A stretch of 64,000 bases of DNA, taken from positions 122,512-186,511 of the forward strand of contig NZ_JAQV02000023.1 in NCBI RefSeq assembly GCF_000732485.2, written 5' to 3'. This DNA is from Bacillus sp. SJS (lineage in GTDB: Bacteria; Bacillota; Bacilli; Bacillales; Bacillaceae). A model generated the notes under the pieces. It worked only from the letters and a program-made list of their open reading frames with translations, had not been told where the DNA came from and ran no database searches. The translations under genes were made by a program, and so were the position numbers. Each line of letters begins with the position of its first letter. Position 1 is the first letter of the stretch. Positions 53,962 through 62,028 of this stretch are shown here, piece by piece.

Positions 53962-55713
53962 ATGCCGAACGTATATGATTCAGAAGCCTTGATGACGACA
54001 ATGACCGAACGTGCGGAACAATATAAAAACCTTGCCGTGCAGCTGCGGTCTCTTAACGAAAAGTTTACGGCCATTATCCAGGATGAAGAATTCCAGGGGA
54101 AGGGAGCCGAAGCGATTAAAAGCTTCTATCAGGAGCACTCGGTTCTCGTTGGGAAATGGTTAGATTTTATTGGAATGCAGCTCGCTTTTATTGGAAGCAT
54201 CGAAGGGAAAATGGAGGACTCCAGTCTCGCTCAGAATACTTTTATTCGAGAGGAATTTTTGGAAAGAGAGCTGCGGAACTCGATTGAAAAATCAAGACAG
54301 ATGGTCGAAGCGCAAAAAGAAGACCTTACCCGAATCTTGTCAGGCATCAACGACATCCTTTCATTGGAGGTATTCTCTTCCAAATCATTTGAAGTGAACA
54401 TACATAAAGCCTCCAAAAATTCCGTTAAGACCACTGAGGATATGCATAAAGTGGATATTGCTCTCACAGACGATTATGCCGTCTCTGAAATGAATCAGCT
54501 GCTCATCAAAAACTTCTACACCCAGCTGACTGGAGCCACTAAAGGCGCAAGCGGCGTAATTCCAATGGTATTCGATGCCGCTGCATTCAGAAGCGGTAAT
54601 GTATATAAAGACATTGCCCAGGCTGACCGGAATGCATTAGCCTTTGTAGAAGCCAAAAACAAAGAATTTAAAGCCCGAGAAATCAAGGAATTAAAAAGCA
54701 AACTCGATGTCTATAAACTCTCCCAAGACGAATATTTAAAGATTGCGAAACAAATAGGATACAAGAACCTAACCGACGAACAAATGAGCATTGTAAAACG
54801 ATATGAAAGCTACAAGCGGGACCGCGAAATAGCAGACGGAATAAAAGACGGTTTCTACCTCGCCGGCAAAGACTTTGTAGTCGGCATCAAAGACATGGTC
54901 ACCAAACCCCAGGAAACCTTCGGAGCCATGGGCAATTCCATCATCCACCCAGTCGACACCTTCAGCATCATGTCCAAAGCCATCGAAGAATCCTGGACCC
55001 GCGACGTCATCAACGGAGACGCCAACTCCAGATCCCGCTGGATCAGCTATGCATTGGGAACTGTGGGGACCTCGGTTGTGGGAACGAAGGGACTTGGGGC
55101 TGCGGCGAAGAGTGGTGCGGCTGCGAAGGTGGGGAATGGGGTAAAGAAAGTGGCTCAAGCGGGTGCGGATAAAGCCAATCGTATAGCGAATAATTTTGGC
55201 ATTCACAATAACCTAGTCCCTGCTTTTTCTTCGGTACATCAGAGTGGTTATAACGTTTTAAATAGTCATGCTATCAAAGATTCTCTTATAATAAAGATGG
55301 AGTCTTTAAAAACAGAACCAAGAGCTTTAAATAAAGAAGTAAAGAGCAGTAAGCCTAAAAACTCCCCTACGCCAAAAAAATGGCTCGATAAAGGTGGAGA
55401 TATTTCGATTAATGATAGTGGAACATGGACCTATCATGATTGGGAAGGAAACTCAGTATCCTATCCTGATGGTTTTCCAGATTTTAAAACTGCTGGAATG
55501 GTAAAACAGGAAGTAGAACTAGAAAAATTCCAAGGGTATAATAAAGACTTTGACGAAGCTGATAGAAGAGCTCCTAATGGCCCGATTGCAGATGATAGTA
55601 CATGGCACCACCATCAAGATATGACTACAATGCAAGAAGTGAATACAAAATTACATGAACGATTTAGACATAGGGGCGGTATGTCTTTATCTAAAAAACA
55701 GAGGGAGGATTAA
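53962..55713 (+). CDS. LXG-domain polymorphic toxin with C-terminal WHH nuclease domain
   Basis: 583 aa. N-terminal LXG domain (about residues 1-210, PNVYDSEALMTTMTER start) is the T7SS export module, followed by a helical linker with GDANSRSRWISYALGTVG and a Gly/Ala-rich hydrophobic patch (about 355-395). The C-terminal domain (about 470-583) ends with DDSTWHHHQDMTTMQEVN, the signature of HNH/endonuclease VII-fold WHH nucleases, so it probably cuts DNA of competing cells. Base composition becomes clearly AT-rich in the C-terminal domain. A SUKH-type immunity gene starts 3 bp later. Confidence 0.88.
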   Translation: MPNVYDSEALMTTMTERAEQYKNLAVQLRSLNEKFTAIIQDEEFQGKGAEAIKSFYQEHSVLVGKWLDFIGMQLAFIGSIEGKMEDSSLAQNTFIREEFLERELRNSIEKSRQMVEAQKEDLTRILSGINDILSLEVFSSKSFEVNIHKASKNSVKTTEDMHKVDIALTDDYAVSEMNQLLIKNFYTQLTGATKGASGVIPMVFDAAAFRSGNVYKDIAQADRNALAFVEAKNKEFKAREIKELKSKLDVYKLSQDEYLKIAKQIGYKNLTDEQMSIVKRYESYKRDREIADGIKDGFYLAGKDFVVGIKDMVTKPQETFGAMGNSIIHPVDTFSIMSKAIEESWTRDVINGDANSRSRWISYALGTVGTSVVGTKGLGAAAKSGAAAKVGNGVKKVAQAGADKANRIANNFGIHNNLVPAFSSVHQSGYNVLNSHAIKDSLIIKMESLKTEPRALNKEVKSSKPKNSPTPKKWLDKGGDISINDSGTWTYHDWEGNSVSYPDGFPDFKTAGMVKQEVELEKFQGYNKDFDEADRRAPNGPIADDSTWHHHQDMTTMQEVNTKLHERFRHRGGMSLSKKQRED

Positions 55714-55715
55714 AT

Positions 55716-56153
55716 ATGAATATTAAAAGTTATGGAAATATAAATCCTGAAAAAGTTAATAGCTTCGAACAGTTTATTGGATTTGCGTTACCTCATGATT
55801 ACAGAAATTTCTTGCTTAAACACAATGGGGGTTCAATAAGGGGTACTAGGTTTAGTGTTAAGGAATTAAATGAAGAAATTTCTTTACATGTTTTATATGG
55901 TATTAGTACAGATAATAGTGATTTAAGTTTAGAGTCCTGGTATGAAGAATACGAAGAAGATTTAATGTCTAACGCCTTAATCATCGGACATGATCGGGGA
56001 TCTGGCATGATTGTTCTTATAAATGATTCGGAAAATAATGGAGTATATTTTTGGGACCATGCATGGCATTTTGAACAATCAGATGAAGATAACAATACCT
56101 ATAAGATATCAGATAGCTTCAATTCTTTTATAGAAAAACTGGAAACTGAATAA
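55716..56153 (+). CDS. SMI1/KNR4 (SUKH) immunity protein
   Basis: 145 aa. SUKH signature: INPEKVNSFEQFIGFALPHD, YRNFLLKHNGGSIRG, LIIGHDRGSGMIVLI and DNNTYKISDSFNSFIEKL. SUKH proteins neutralise nuclease toxins, and this one directly follows the WHH toxin, so it is the probable cognate antitoxin, acting in the producer cytoplasm by binding the toxin domain. Its ribosome site GAGGGAGG is inside the toxin gene. AT-rich. Confidence 0.9.
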   Translation: MNIKSYGNINPEKVNSFEQFIGFALPHDYRNFLLKHNGGSIRGTRFSVKELNEEISLHVLYGISTDNSDLSLESWYEEYEEDLMSNALIIGHDRGSGMIVLINDSENNGVYFWDHAWHFEQSDEDNNTYKISDSFNSFIEKLETE

Positions 56154-56245
56154 CTATTTCTGAAGCAAGTCTACAATGCATTGGACATTGAAGATAATTC
56201 ATAAACGATGTTCAAAGTTAATTTACATATATACAGGTTTATTCA

Positions 56246-56280
56246 AAAAAGACGTCAGTATAAACTGATGTCTTTTTTAA
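56246..56280 (+). terminator. Terminator of the first toxin/immunity cassette
   Basis: AAAAAAGACGTCAGT / ACTGATGTCTTTTTT perfect-like stem with a TATA loop (bidirectional look). Confidence 0.85.
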
Positions 56281-56332
56281 AAAGGTAGATTTTATTAAGG
56301 AAGAATTCTAAAGATATGGAAAAGGGGTTATC

Positions 56333-56900
56333 ATGCCAATTTCAAGCGAAAACAAGATGATTGCCAATTCAGTTTTAAAAGCCTTTGGCGGCAAACCGAG
56401 TGTTTCAAGGTACTGGGACCATTATAGCCGAAGCAATATAGACATCCTGTCAGTCTAATCGGCCATATAAAGGGGTAACCTCCTATTCCACGATTGGACT
56501 CTCCTCCTATTCAATAGGTTATACAATCGGTGAAAAGCCACTTCGGGTTGAGATTGTAGGGGCGAGTACAGATGAATTCTATCCCAATATTTTTGCCACC
56601 TGTGCTTTTGAAGTAATCAATTCAAACCATTCAATCTCTCCTGGAGTAATCATGAAAGACATTGTAGGTAGGTACATAGAGAAGGTTGAGATGAAACACA
56701 TCTTATTTACGGATCCTTTTTTATGGGACAATATAAATTCGATTGATATTGAGGATACGAAGGTAGCATGGCTTCTAGCGGTTCCAATCTCGGAAAAGGA
56801 ATATTTATATGCACAAGAAAAAGGAACAGATGCGTTAGAAAAATTTTTTGAATTCGAAAATATAGATATCTTTGATTTGAATAGAAAGTCTATCCTGTGA
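56333..56900 (+). pseudogene. Frameshifted suppressor-of-fused (SUFU) domain immunity gene
   Basis: The ATG at 56333 reads MPISSENKMIANSVLKAFGG and ends at a stop at 56456-56458 (41 codons). The next frame continues as RPYKGVTSYSTIGLSSYSIG, EKPLRVEIVGAS, and ends at 56900. VTSYSTIGLS is the SUFU signature, so one gene is split by a single base insertion near 56446 (or a sequencing error). SUFU proteins are common immunity partners of bacterial polymorphic toxins. An ATG at 56652 could start a truncated 82-aa product. Confidence 0.8.
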
Positions 56901-56918
56901 AGCAGGAGGTCTCACATA

Positions 56919-57551
56919 GTGATCGATTTCTCAAACATTCCTAACCTTGTACTCAACTCACCAGGCAGTGAGTTTGAAGTTTATAAAATAGAACGAACAA
57001 TGTCTGTCCGACTTCCTGATGTATATAGACAACTTTTAATCCAAACAAATGGTTTCTCAATAGGTGGAGGAGTTGCCATTTACGGGACAGAGGACATTGA
57101 GGAACGAAATGCAACCTGGGAAGTAAGTGAATATGCTAAGGGATATGTTGCTGTAGGAGATGATGGGGAAGGAAATGTGTTCCTCATGCTGCAAAGTAAG
57201 GAGGATAATCGCGTAATATGCGTTGAATCCGGCACGATGAATCCAGCTCATACCAGTGAGGATTCCGTAGATTTTGCCCAATGGATTAAAAGGGGCTGCA
57301 GCAAAAGCACCATTTCGCATGAAGCCGCACCAGAGACATGCCATATTATATTGCAAACCGTTCCAGCCAATGGGTTAAAGGACTTGATCAAGATAAAAAA
57401 TGTTTTAGGAATTAATATTTCATCAGCTGATTTATTAAATGGCTCAAAAAGCACTCCATTTACAATTGCTAGAGAATATCCTTTCGGAAAAGCAAAAAAA
57501 CTTGTTGAAAAACTAGGGGTTATTGGTGAAAGTTTAATAATAAAGAAATAA
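56919..57551 (+). CDS. Orphan SMI1/KNR4 (SUKH) immunity protein with extra C-terminal domain
   Basis: 210 aa. N-terminal SUKH part: LVLNSPGSEFEVYKIERTM, VYRQLLIQTNGFSIGG, VAVGDDGEGNVFLML. The C-terminal 75 residues (IKIKNVLGINISSADLL, KAKKLVEKLGVIGESL) resemble the helix pattern of a ribosomal L7/L12-type C-terminal fold. GTG start 8 bp after AGGAGGT. No toxin gene accompanies it, so it looks like an orphan antitoxin that protects against neighbours' toxins. Ends at a terminator shared with the convergent transporter. Confidence 0.8.
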   Translation: MIDFSNIPNLVLNSPGSEFEVYKIERTMSVRLPDVYRQLLIQTNGFSIGGGVAIYGTEDIEERNATWEVSEYAKGYVAVGDDGEGNVFLMLQSKEDNRVICVESGTMNPAHTSEDSVDFAQWIKRGCSKSTISHEAAPETCHIILQTVPANGLKDLIKIKNVLGINISSADLLNGSKSTPFTIAREYPFGKAKKLVEKLGVIGESLIIKK

Positions 57552-57582
57552 GGAGCCTGAACACATCCAGGCTCTTTTCACT
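57551..57582. terminator. Terminator between orphan immunity gene and transporter gene
   Basis: GGAGCCTG / CAGGCTC hairpin with TTTT, A-rich on the other side. Confidence 0.75.
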
Positions 57583-58824
57583 TTAAAAAATCATCTGATA
57601 CAAATTATTCCCTGCCAGCAAAAGTAAGATAATAAGTCCGATTACAGCAAGTACATTATGGATGGCCTTATTCTTAAACTTCCCCATAATCGCAGCGTCA
57701 TTTGCAACCATTAGCAGGGCAAATCCTATGAAGGGAACGACGACGATGGTGATGGCTTGGGCGAAGATGATCATTTCAAGCGGTGCCTGGCCAAAGGCTA
57801 ATGCTACGACAGCCCCTAAAAGCATGACCGCGATGATAAGATACCGAACCGGTGCTGTATTAAGCTTTGAACCCTTGCCGAGTGAATCGGCAAGCAATGA
57901 ACCTCCGATCGCGGCGTTACCTGTTAAGGAAGAAAACGAGGCCCCGAACAGTCCGAGCATAAAGATGATAACCGCCCAATCTCCATACAGCGGCTGCAGC
58001 GACATTCCCATTTCAGCTGCCGAGTCTACTGTGACTCCTTTTGGAAGCAGGATCGATGCTGCTGACATCATTACAATTAAAGAAATGACTCCGAGAATTA
58101 AGATCCCTGCATAGCTCTCTTTCACAGCCTGGCTGGCGTCCGTCAGGCCCCAGCCTTTTTCCTGTATCAGATACGACTGATAACAGGCTCCTACAATAGA
58201 AAAGGTGGTCGCCGTAAGCGCTATGACTAGCGGCATGGAACCCTCGGGCAAGGAGAGCTGCAAGCCTGAGGATAGCAATTGAAGGGAGGGCTTTGAAACA
58301 ACTAAAGTAGTTAAAAAAGAAAACAGCATAAGGCCAACAAGCAAAATCATCATCCGCTCCAGCACTTTATAAAAATTCTTGGCAAAGAGAAGAAAAATGG
58401 CTCCGCCTGTCGTAAGCAATATCCAGAATGAAACAGGCAGACCCGTTACAGAGGCAATGGCAAGCCCTGATCCCAATGCATTTCCGGACTGAAACGATGC
58501 CGTTACCAGAAAAGCCCCAATTCCGATGAGCAAGCTTGCACCCTTCCCCCATTTTTTACGGACATTCACAATAAACGAATCTTTTGAAGCAAGCCCAATC
58601 CTTGTACTCATTTCCGTAAATACCATCATCAGCACAATGGCAGTCAGCAAGGTCCAAAGAAGGGACAATCCATAAACAGCCCCAATCTTTGTGGAAAGAG
58701 TAAGACTTCCGGGCCCGAGCACCAATGCCGCTGTAATAATCGCCGGTCCGAGTCCTGTTAGCCGAACCAAAGGTTTCTTTGTCTGAGTACTCTTCGTATC
58801 CGCAATACGAGTATTTCCTTCCAA
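57583..58824 (-). CDS. Nramp-like transporter lacking canonical metal-binding residues
   Basis: 413 aa with about eleven membrane spans; LeuT-fold Nramp layout. Canonical Nramps carry DPGN in TM1 and a MPH motif in TM6. Here TM1 reads LGPGSLTLSTKIGAVYG (GPGS at residues 37-40) and the TM6 region reads SIVGACYQSYLI (no Met or His). The protein is otherwise well formed, with GNAAIGGSLL and PFIGFALLMVAND near the end. It may move a different substrate, such as an organic or larger cation. TTG start after AGGAGGG; convergent with the preceding gene. Confidence 0.8.
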   Translation of the reverse strand: MEGNTRIADTKSTQTKKPLVRLTGLGPAIITAALVLGPGSLTLSTKIGAVYGLSLLWTLLTAIVLMMVFTEMSTRIGLASKDSFIVNVRKKWGKGASLLIGIGAFLVTASFQSGNALGSGLAIASVTGLPVSFWILLTTGGAIFLLFAKNFYKVLERMMILLVGLMLFSFLTTLVVSKPSLQLLSSGLQLSLPEGSMPLVIALTATTFSIVGACYQSYLIQEKGWGLTDASQAVKESYAGILILGVISLIVMMSAASILLPKGVTVDSAAEMGMSLQPLYGDWAVIIFMLGLFGASFSSLTGNAAIGGSLLADSLGKGSKLNTAPVRYLIIAVMLLGAVVALAFGQAPLEMIIFAQAITIVVVPFIGFALLMVANDAAIMGKFKNKAIHNVLAVIGLIILLLLAGNNLYQMIF

Positions 58825-59132
58825 TACGCACCCTCCTAAATACTGAATTTTCTAATTTAATTTTACGATTTATCGACTTGTCTTTAATAGGGCTTTATAT
58901 AAGATATAAATGCACCAGGAGTAAAAGCATCTTACTTAGATGTAAATGTTTACCTTTTGGTTTTAAATGGGAATATGAGAGGGGAATATGTCCTTAATCT
59001 GAAGGCTTTATTTATATTTTATAGTTCATGTGGATGTGATAGTCGTAGAGGAAAGGGACTTATGTTCCGTAGAAACGATGCATGTATTACTTAACCATTA
59101 GATCTATGAGTATTTGGAAAGGAGTGGAATTT
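58825..59132. other. Intergenic stretch between transporter and second toxin cassette
   Basis: AT-rich, no gene. It must hold divergent promoters for the transporter (minus strand) and the next cassette, but no convincing -35/-10 pairs were found. Confidence 0.4.
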
Positions 59133-59453
59133 TTGCCGGATTTAATTGAAATGGAAGCCCGGGCGGCCAGGGCAGCCAAACGAATTGAGATTATGAAAAA
59201 AATAGAATCATTGCAAAAATACCAGGTTGATATAGAAGATGGTATGAATGAACTTCACAAGAATAAACAGCACCTTCAAGTCGCTCACGAGCTTTATCTT
59301 GGACAATGGACCGGGGAAGGCGGAACGGCTTACAAGGAACTGGCGGGGGACCTCAATAATCTGAACTTGCAAATGGAGTTCTCCGGATTGGAAACCATTG
59401 ATGCCATCAGCGAGGAAATCAGGCGCCTCTTACAGGAGCTGAATTCCCTATGA
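59133..59453 (+). CDS. T7SS effector helper of the YwqH/DUF5082 type
   Basis: 106 aa helical protein from MPDLIEMEARAARAAKRIE; the second helix has GQWTGEGGTAYKELAGDLNN, a WxGxG turn like WXG100 proteins. Matches the YwqH/DUF5082 partners of LXG toxins. TTG start with GGAAAGGAGTGG just upstream; the frame opens earlier without a site. It overlaps the next gene by 4 bp. Here a YwqI-type partner is absent, the reverse of the first cassette. Confidence 0.75.
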   Translation: MPDLIEMEARAARAAKRIEIMKKIESLQKYQVDIEDGMNELHKNKQHLQVAHELYLGQWTGEGGTAYKELAGDLNNLNLQMEFSGLETIDAISEEIRRLLQELNSL

Positions 59454-60412
59454 CCGATATTCAAATCAAACCGGAGGAACTGCTTGAACTTGCTCAGAAA
59501 ATCGGCCAGTCCATTCAAATTGCTCAGGAAGGCCAATCCATCATCACCGAAGCCTCCTCCTACGCTACCACCGACGCCATTGAAAATGCTAAAATGAAGC
59601 TATTAAAACAGCTGGAGCTTTACCTCGAAACACTCGATCACGGTCATCAGAAGGTGTTTATTGCACGGGAAGTAATGATTGCAACAGACGAAAACTATGC
59701 GGCCACATATAATGTGGACTTATGGGGAATGCCGAAATCCATCGAGCAAAATCCGATTGCTGTGACAGAATGGAAGCGAAAAAACATTTACATGGAGAAC
59801 GGTGTATTAGTCAATCCGATGGGTCACAAAGTAGTCGACTCTCAGACAAGACCGATAACCGATGAAGAACTACGCAGCGCTCATAATTTTGGAGTCTATC
59901 AAGTATTTGAAAATGGTCAGATCTACTTTGTACAGGGAAAAAGATTTGTTGACAAAATTCCGGAGTTAGAACCGGAAGGCAATGCCAGACCTACTGATCT
60001 TTTAGAAGGAACAGGGTATGAATGGGTAGAATATATGGGAGGACCTTTATTCTTTGGTAAGAAGCTGGCTAAAAATGCGATTAAGAAATTGGAAGATGAG
60101 ATAGGGGATATTGGTAAGTCTTTGTCTAAGGGTACTAGTAAGGCTGTATCTGATTTAGATCAAATGAAGTCATTAATAAAAAATGGAAAAGTAAAAGGAA
60201 ATAATATTATAAGCAAAATTGATGATAATACCCAAGTAATATTTAGAAAAGATACAGGGAAAAATTCACATCCAATAAGGCCGAAGTATCCTAATGCAGT
60301 AGAGCATTACAATGTAGAAATACAAACTAAAACCTCTGCTGGTAAGTGGAAATCTAGAGAATCATATCATATTATAGTGGATAATAATGGAAAAGTAATT
60401 GATAGATTTTAG
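59450..60412 (+). CDS. Polymorphic toxin with WXG-like N-terminus and unassigned C-terminal toxin domain
   Basis: 320 aa. N-terminal about 95 residues helical, WXG100/LXG-like (IQIKPEELLELAQKIGQS), then a pre-toxin region with NVDLWGMPKSIEQNP and YEWVEYMGGPLFFGKK, then a C-terminal domain of about 90 residues (VIFRKDTGKNSHPIRPKYPN, HYNVEIQ, SYHIIVDNNGKVIDRF). The His-containing C-terminus suggests an RNase of the barnase/EndoU/colicin class, but I cannot name the family. DNA becomes AT-rich from about 60060, at the toxin domain boundary. An immunity gene follows. Confidence 0.75.
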   Translation: MTDIQIKPEELLELAQKIGQSIQIAQEGQSIITEASSYATTDAIENAKMKLLKQLELYLETLDHGHQKVFIAREVMIATDENYAATYNVDLWGMPKSIEQNPIAVTEWKRKNIYMENGVLVNPMGHKVVDSQTRPITDEELRSAHNFGVYQVFENGQIYFVQGKRFVDKIPELEPEGNARPTDLLEGTGYEWVEYMGGPLFFGKKLAKNAIKKLEDEIGDIGKSLSKGTSKAVSDLDQMKSLIKNGKVKGNNIISKIDDNTQVIFRKDTGKNSHPIRPKYPNAVEHYNVEIQTKTSAGKWKSRESYHIIVDNNGKVIDRF

Positions 60413-60428
60413 AAGGGGAGATAATATT

Positions 60429-60764
60429 ATGAAATATTTGATTGATATCGAGAACGATGAAAATGATGACTTTGAAAGATTGGCAGATAATGTGGGTGTT
60501 TTACAAGTTTTTGATAGCAATGGAAACGAAATAACTAAGTCATCAAAAGTATCGTTATTTCTGAGCAAAAATGCCCTAATAGGTTTAGGAACTGAGTTGA
60601 TTAGATTGGCTCATAATTATAAAGAAGGAAGACATTATCACCTAGAGCCAGCAAGCGAAGAGATGACAGTTCAAACATTAGGGGTTTTTCTTACACCAGA
60701 TAGTTGTGAATTAATAGTGGGTTGTAGTGATGAAAAAGTTATTGATGAATATTTTAAAGATTAG
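60429..60764 (+). CDS. Putative immunity protein (Imm32-like, uncertain)
   Basis: 111 aa from MKYLIDIENDENDDF, acidic. LFLSKNALIGLGTELIRLAH followed by YKEGRHYHLEPA and LGVFLTPDSCELIVGCSDE resembles the LxxLA...H-x-H pattern I associate with Imm32; this is a low-confidence name. Position directly after the toxin and AT-rich composition make it the presumed cognate immunity protein. GGGGAG site at the toxin 3' end. Confidence 0.7.
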   Translation: MKYLIDIENDENDDFERLADNVGVLQVFDSNGNEITKSSKVSLFLSKNALIGLGTELIRLAHNYKEGRHYHLEPASEEMTVQTLGVFLTPDSCELIVGCSDEKVIDEYFKD

Positions 60765-60792
60765 AGGATGAAAAGTTTTAAATAGACCCCTA

Positions 60793-60829
60793 AACCTTGA
60801 TTGGCTAAATGCCTTCTAAGGTTTCTTTT
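60793..60829 (+). terminator. Terminator after the second immunity gene
   Basis: AAACCTT / AAGGTTT with a 19 nt loop and TTTTTTT. Confidence 0.7.
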
Positions 60830-60894
60830 TTTGGTGGGACTATCAGTGCCAATTAAACACTTACATAAATAGCGAAAAAGTGTAATCCTGATAG

Positions 60895-60993
60895 TCTCCG
60901 TAGGATGGAGGTTCTATTGGCAAGGAACATTATGAAACTAAGAAGAGTCTATGATGACATTCTAACAAATGTATCCAGAAATGAGGAAATATA
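60895..60993 (+). pseudogene. Remnant of a toxin C-terminal module
   Basis: A short stretch reads GGSIGKEHYETKK in one frame and RVYDDILTNVSRNEEI then stop in the next. Together they look like the end of a toxin module joined by a frameshift. The following gene would be its immunity partner. Confidence 0.4.
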
Positions 60994-61344
60994 ATGAAGG
61001 AGATTTTTGTTAAATCACTTTATAAGTCTATAGTTAAAGAAAACCTTCAACTTAATAAAAACTTGTATGAAACAACGAAGTTTACTCCTAGAACAGATGA
61101 TTACTGGAAAAAAGCAATTAGTTTTTACGATGGTTTAACTGACGAAAATAAAGATACATTAATGGGGATAATTGAACAAACCATGATTGATACTATTTCA
61201 AGTATGCTAGGAGTCATTGATGGAAATTCAACCTTAAAAGATTGTTCGGTAGAACCTAAATTACTGCTTGATTCTAATGATACAGAAGGAGAACTGCAAG
61301 ATGCATTTTTAGAATTCATCGAAGAAAGAGATAGCAATAGCTAA
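60994..61344 (+). CDS. Putative orphan immunity protein
   Basis: 116 aa, helical and acidic, MKEIFVKSLYKSIVKENLQL, DYWKKAISFYDGLTDENKDT and IIEQTMIDTISSMLGVIDGN. It looks like a family I have seen encoded after Bacillus polymorphic toxins, but I cannot give a domain name. GAGGAAATA precedes the ATG. AT-rich. Its presumptive toxin is only a remnant, so it is likely an orphan protecting gene. Confidence 0.65.
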   Translation: MKEIFVKSLYKSIVKENLQLNKNLYETTKFTPRTDDYWKKAISFYDGLTDENKDTLMGIIEQTMIDTISSMLGVIDGNSTLKDCSVEPKLLLDSNDTEGELQDAFLEFIEERDSNS

Positions 61345-61416
61345 ATGATTTCCACTACCTTGATTGGATAAATATCTTTCAAGATTTTTTACTTTGATTT
61401 ATATTAAATCAGCTGA
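61345..61416 (+). other. Non-coding spacer with weak hairpin
   Basis: CTTG / CAAG with a T-run at about 61360-61395, similar in wording to the hairpin after 60764 (both contain CCTTGATTGG and AATAT or AATGC). A possible terminator. Confidence 0.4.
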
Positions 61417-61557
61417 TATTTGAGTAAGACAAAAAGTAAATCATGGAGTTTGGTAGGAAGTACTTATGATTGCCATACTGGTGAATACCATGTGACCACT
61501 AAAGGAATGATACATTATGGAAAAGATGGTGCTCATATAGTACCAGCAAGACCATAA
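61417..61557 (+). pseudogene. C-terminal remnant of a polymorphic toxin (type 50-like)
   Basis: 46-codon frame without start: LSKTKSKSWSLVGSTYDCHT, then GEYHVTTKGMIHYGKDGAHI and VPARP before the stop. An ending HYxKxGxHIVPxxP is the tail of polymorphic toxin type 50 domains as I know them. No N-terminal export module is present. Confidence 0.55.
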
Positions 61558-61563
61558 AGTTAG

Positions 61564-61671
61564 AGAAAAGAGAAAGGCTCATTAGTAGAAATTTCACTTT
61601 ATGAGGATCCTCCAAGTGCAGTTTTTTTAGCTGACGGGCATCGTGTATGGAAAAGAGATAGTCAAAAATAG
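61564..61671 (+). pseudogene. C-terminal remnant of an immunity gene
   Basis: 36-codon frame with no start, ending [20 protein letters not shown] and RVWKRDSQK. It follows the toxin remnant, in the place where the immunity gene belongs. Role by position only. Confidence 0.4.
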
Positions 61672-61779
61672 AAGAGTTATTTTAAAAAACATATCTGGAT
61701 TTTGCAGACTAATAGTATTGGGTTTAATTTTTATAAATCTTTAAAGACTTATAAAGCATAAACCAATTTTAAACACCTG

Positions 61780-61840
61780 TTGATTGAAGAGGAGGCTCAC
61801 CGCCCGCCCGCAACGGAAATCAACTGACGAATTTATGAGA
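61780..61840. repeat. Short remnant of the family C hairpin repeat
   Basis: CCTGTTGATTGAAG, GGAGGCTCACCGCCCGCCCG and AACGGAAATCAAC in the same order as at 9090-9466, with the central hairpin deleted. The rest of 61672-62028 is non-coding, with an AAGGAG site before the next gene. Confidence 0.7.
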
Positions 61841-62028
61841 GGTTTTGATTTTTTAAAAAGGTCCTGCGAGTAGAATTTCTTCAGGATTTGTTTTTTAAAA
61901 CTTGAAATAAACCAAGAAACTCCACTCCCCCAACTCTCCCCACCCTATCAAGAATTCCCTTCCCCCAACCGATATACATAGAAAGAAAACCTCTATTAAA
62001 TTCGCTTATTAAGGAGATCCCACCATAA

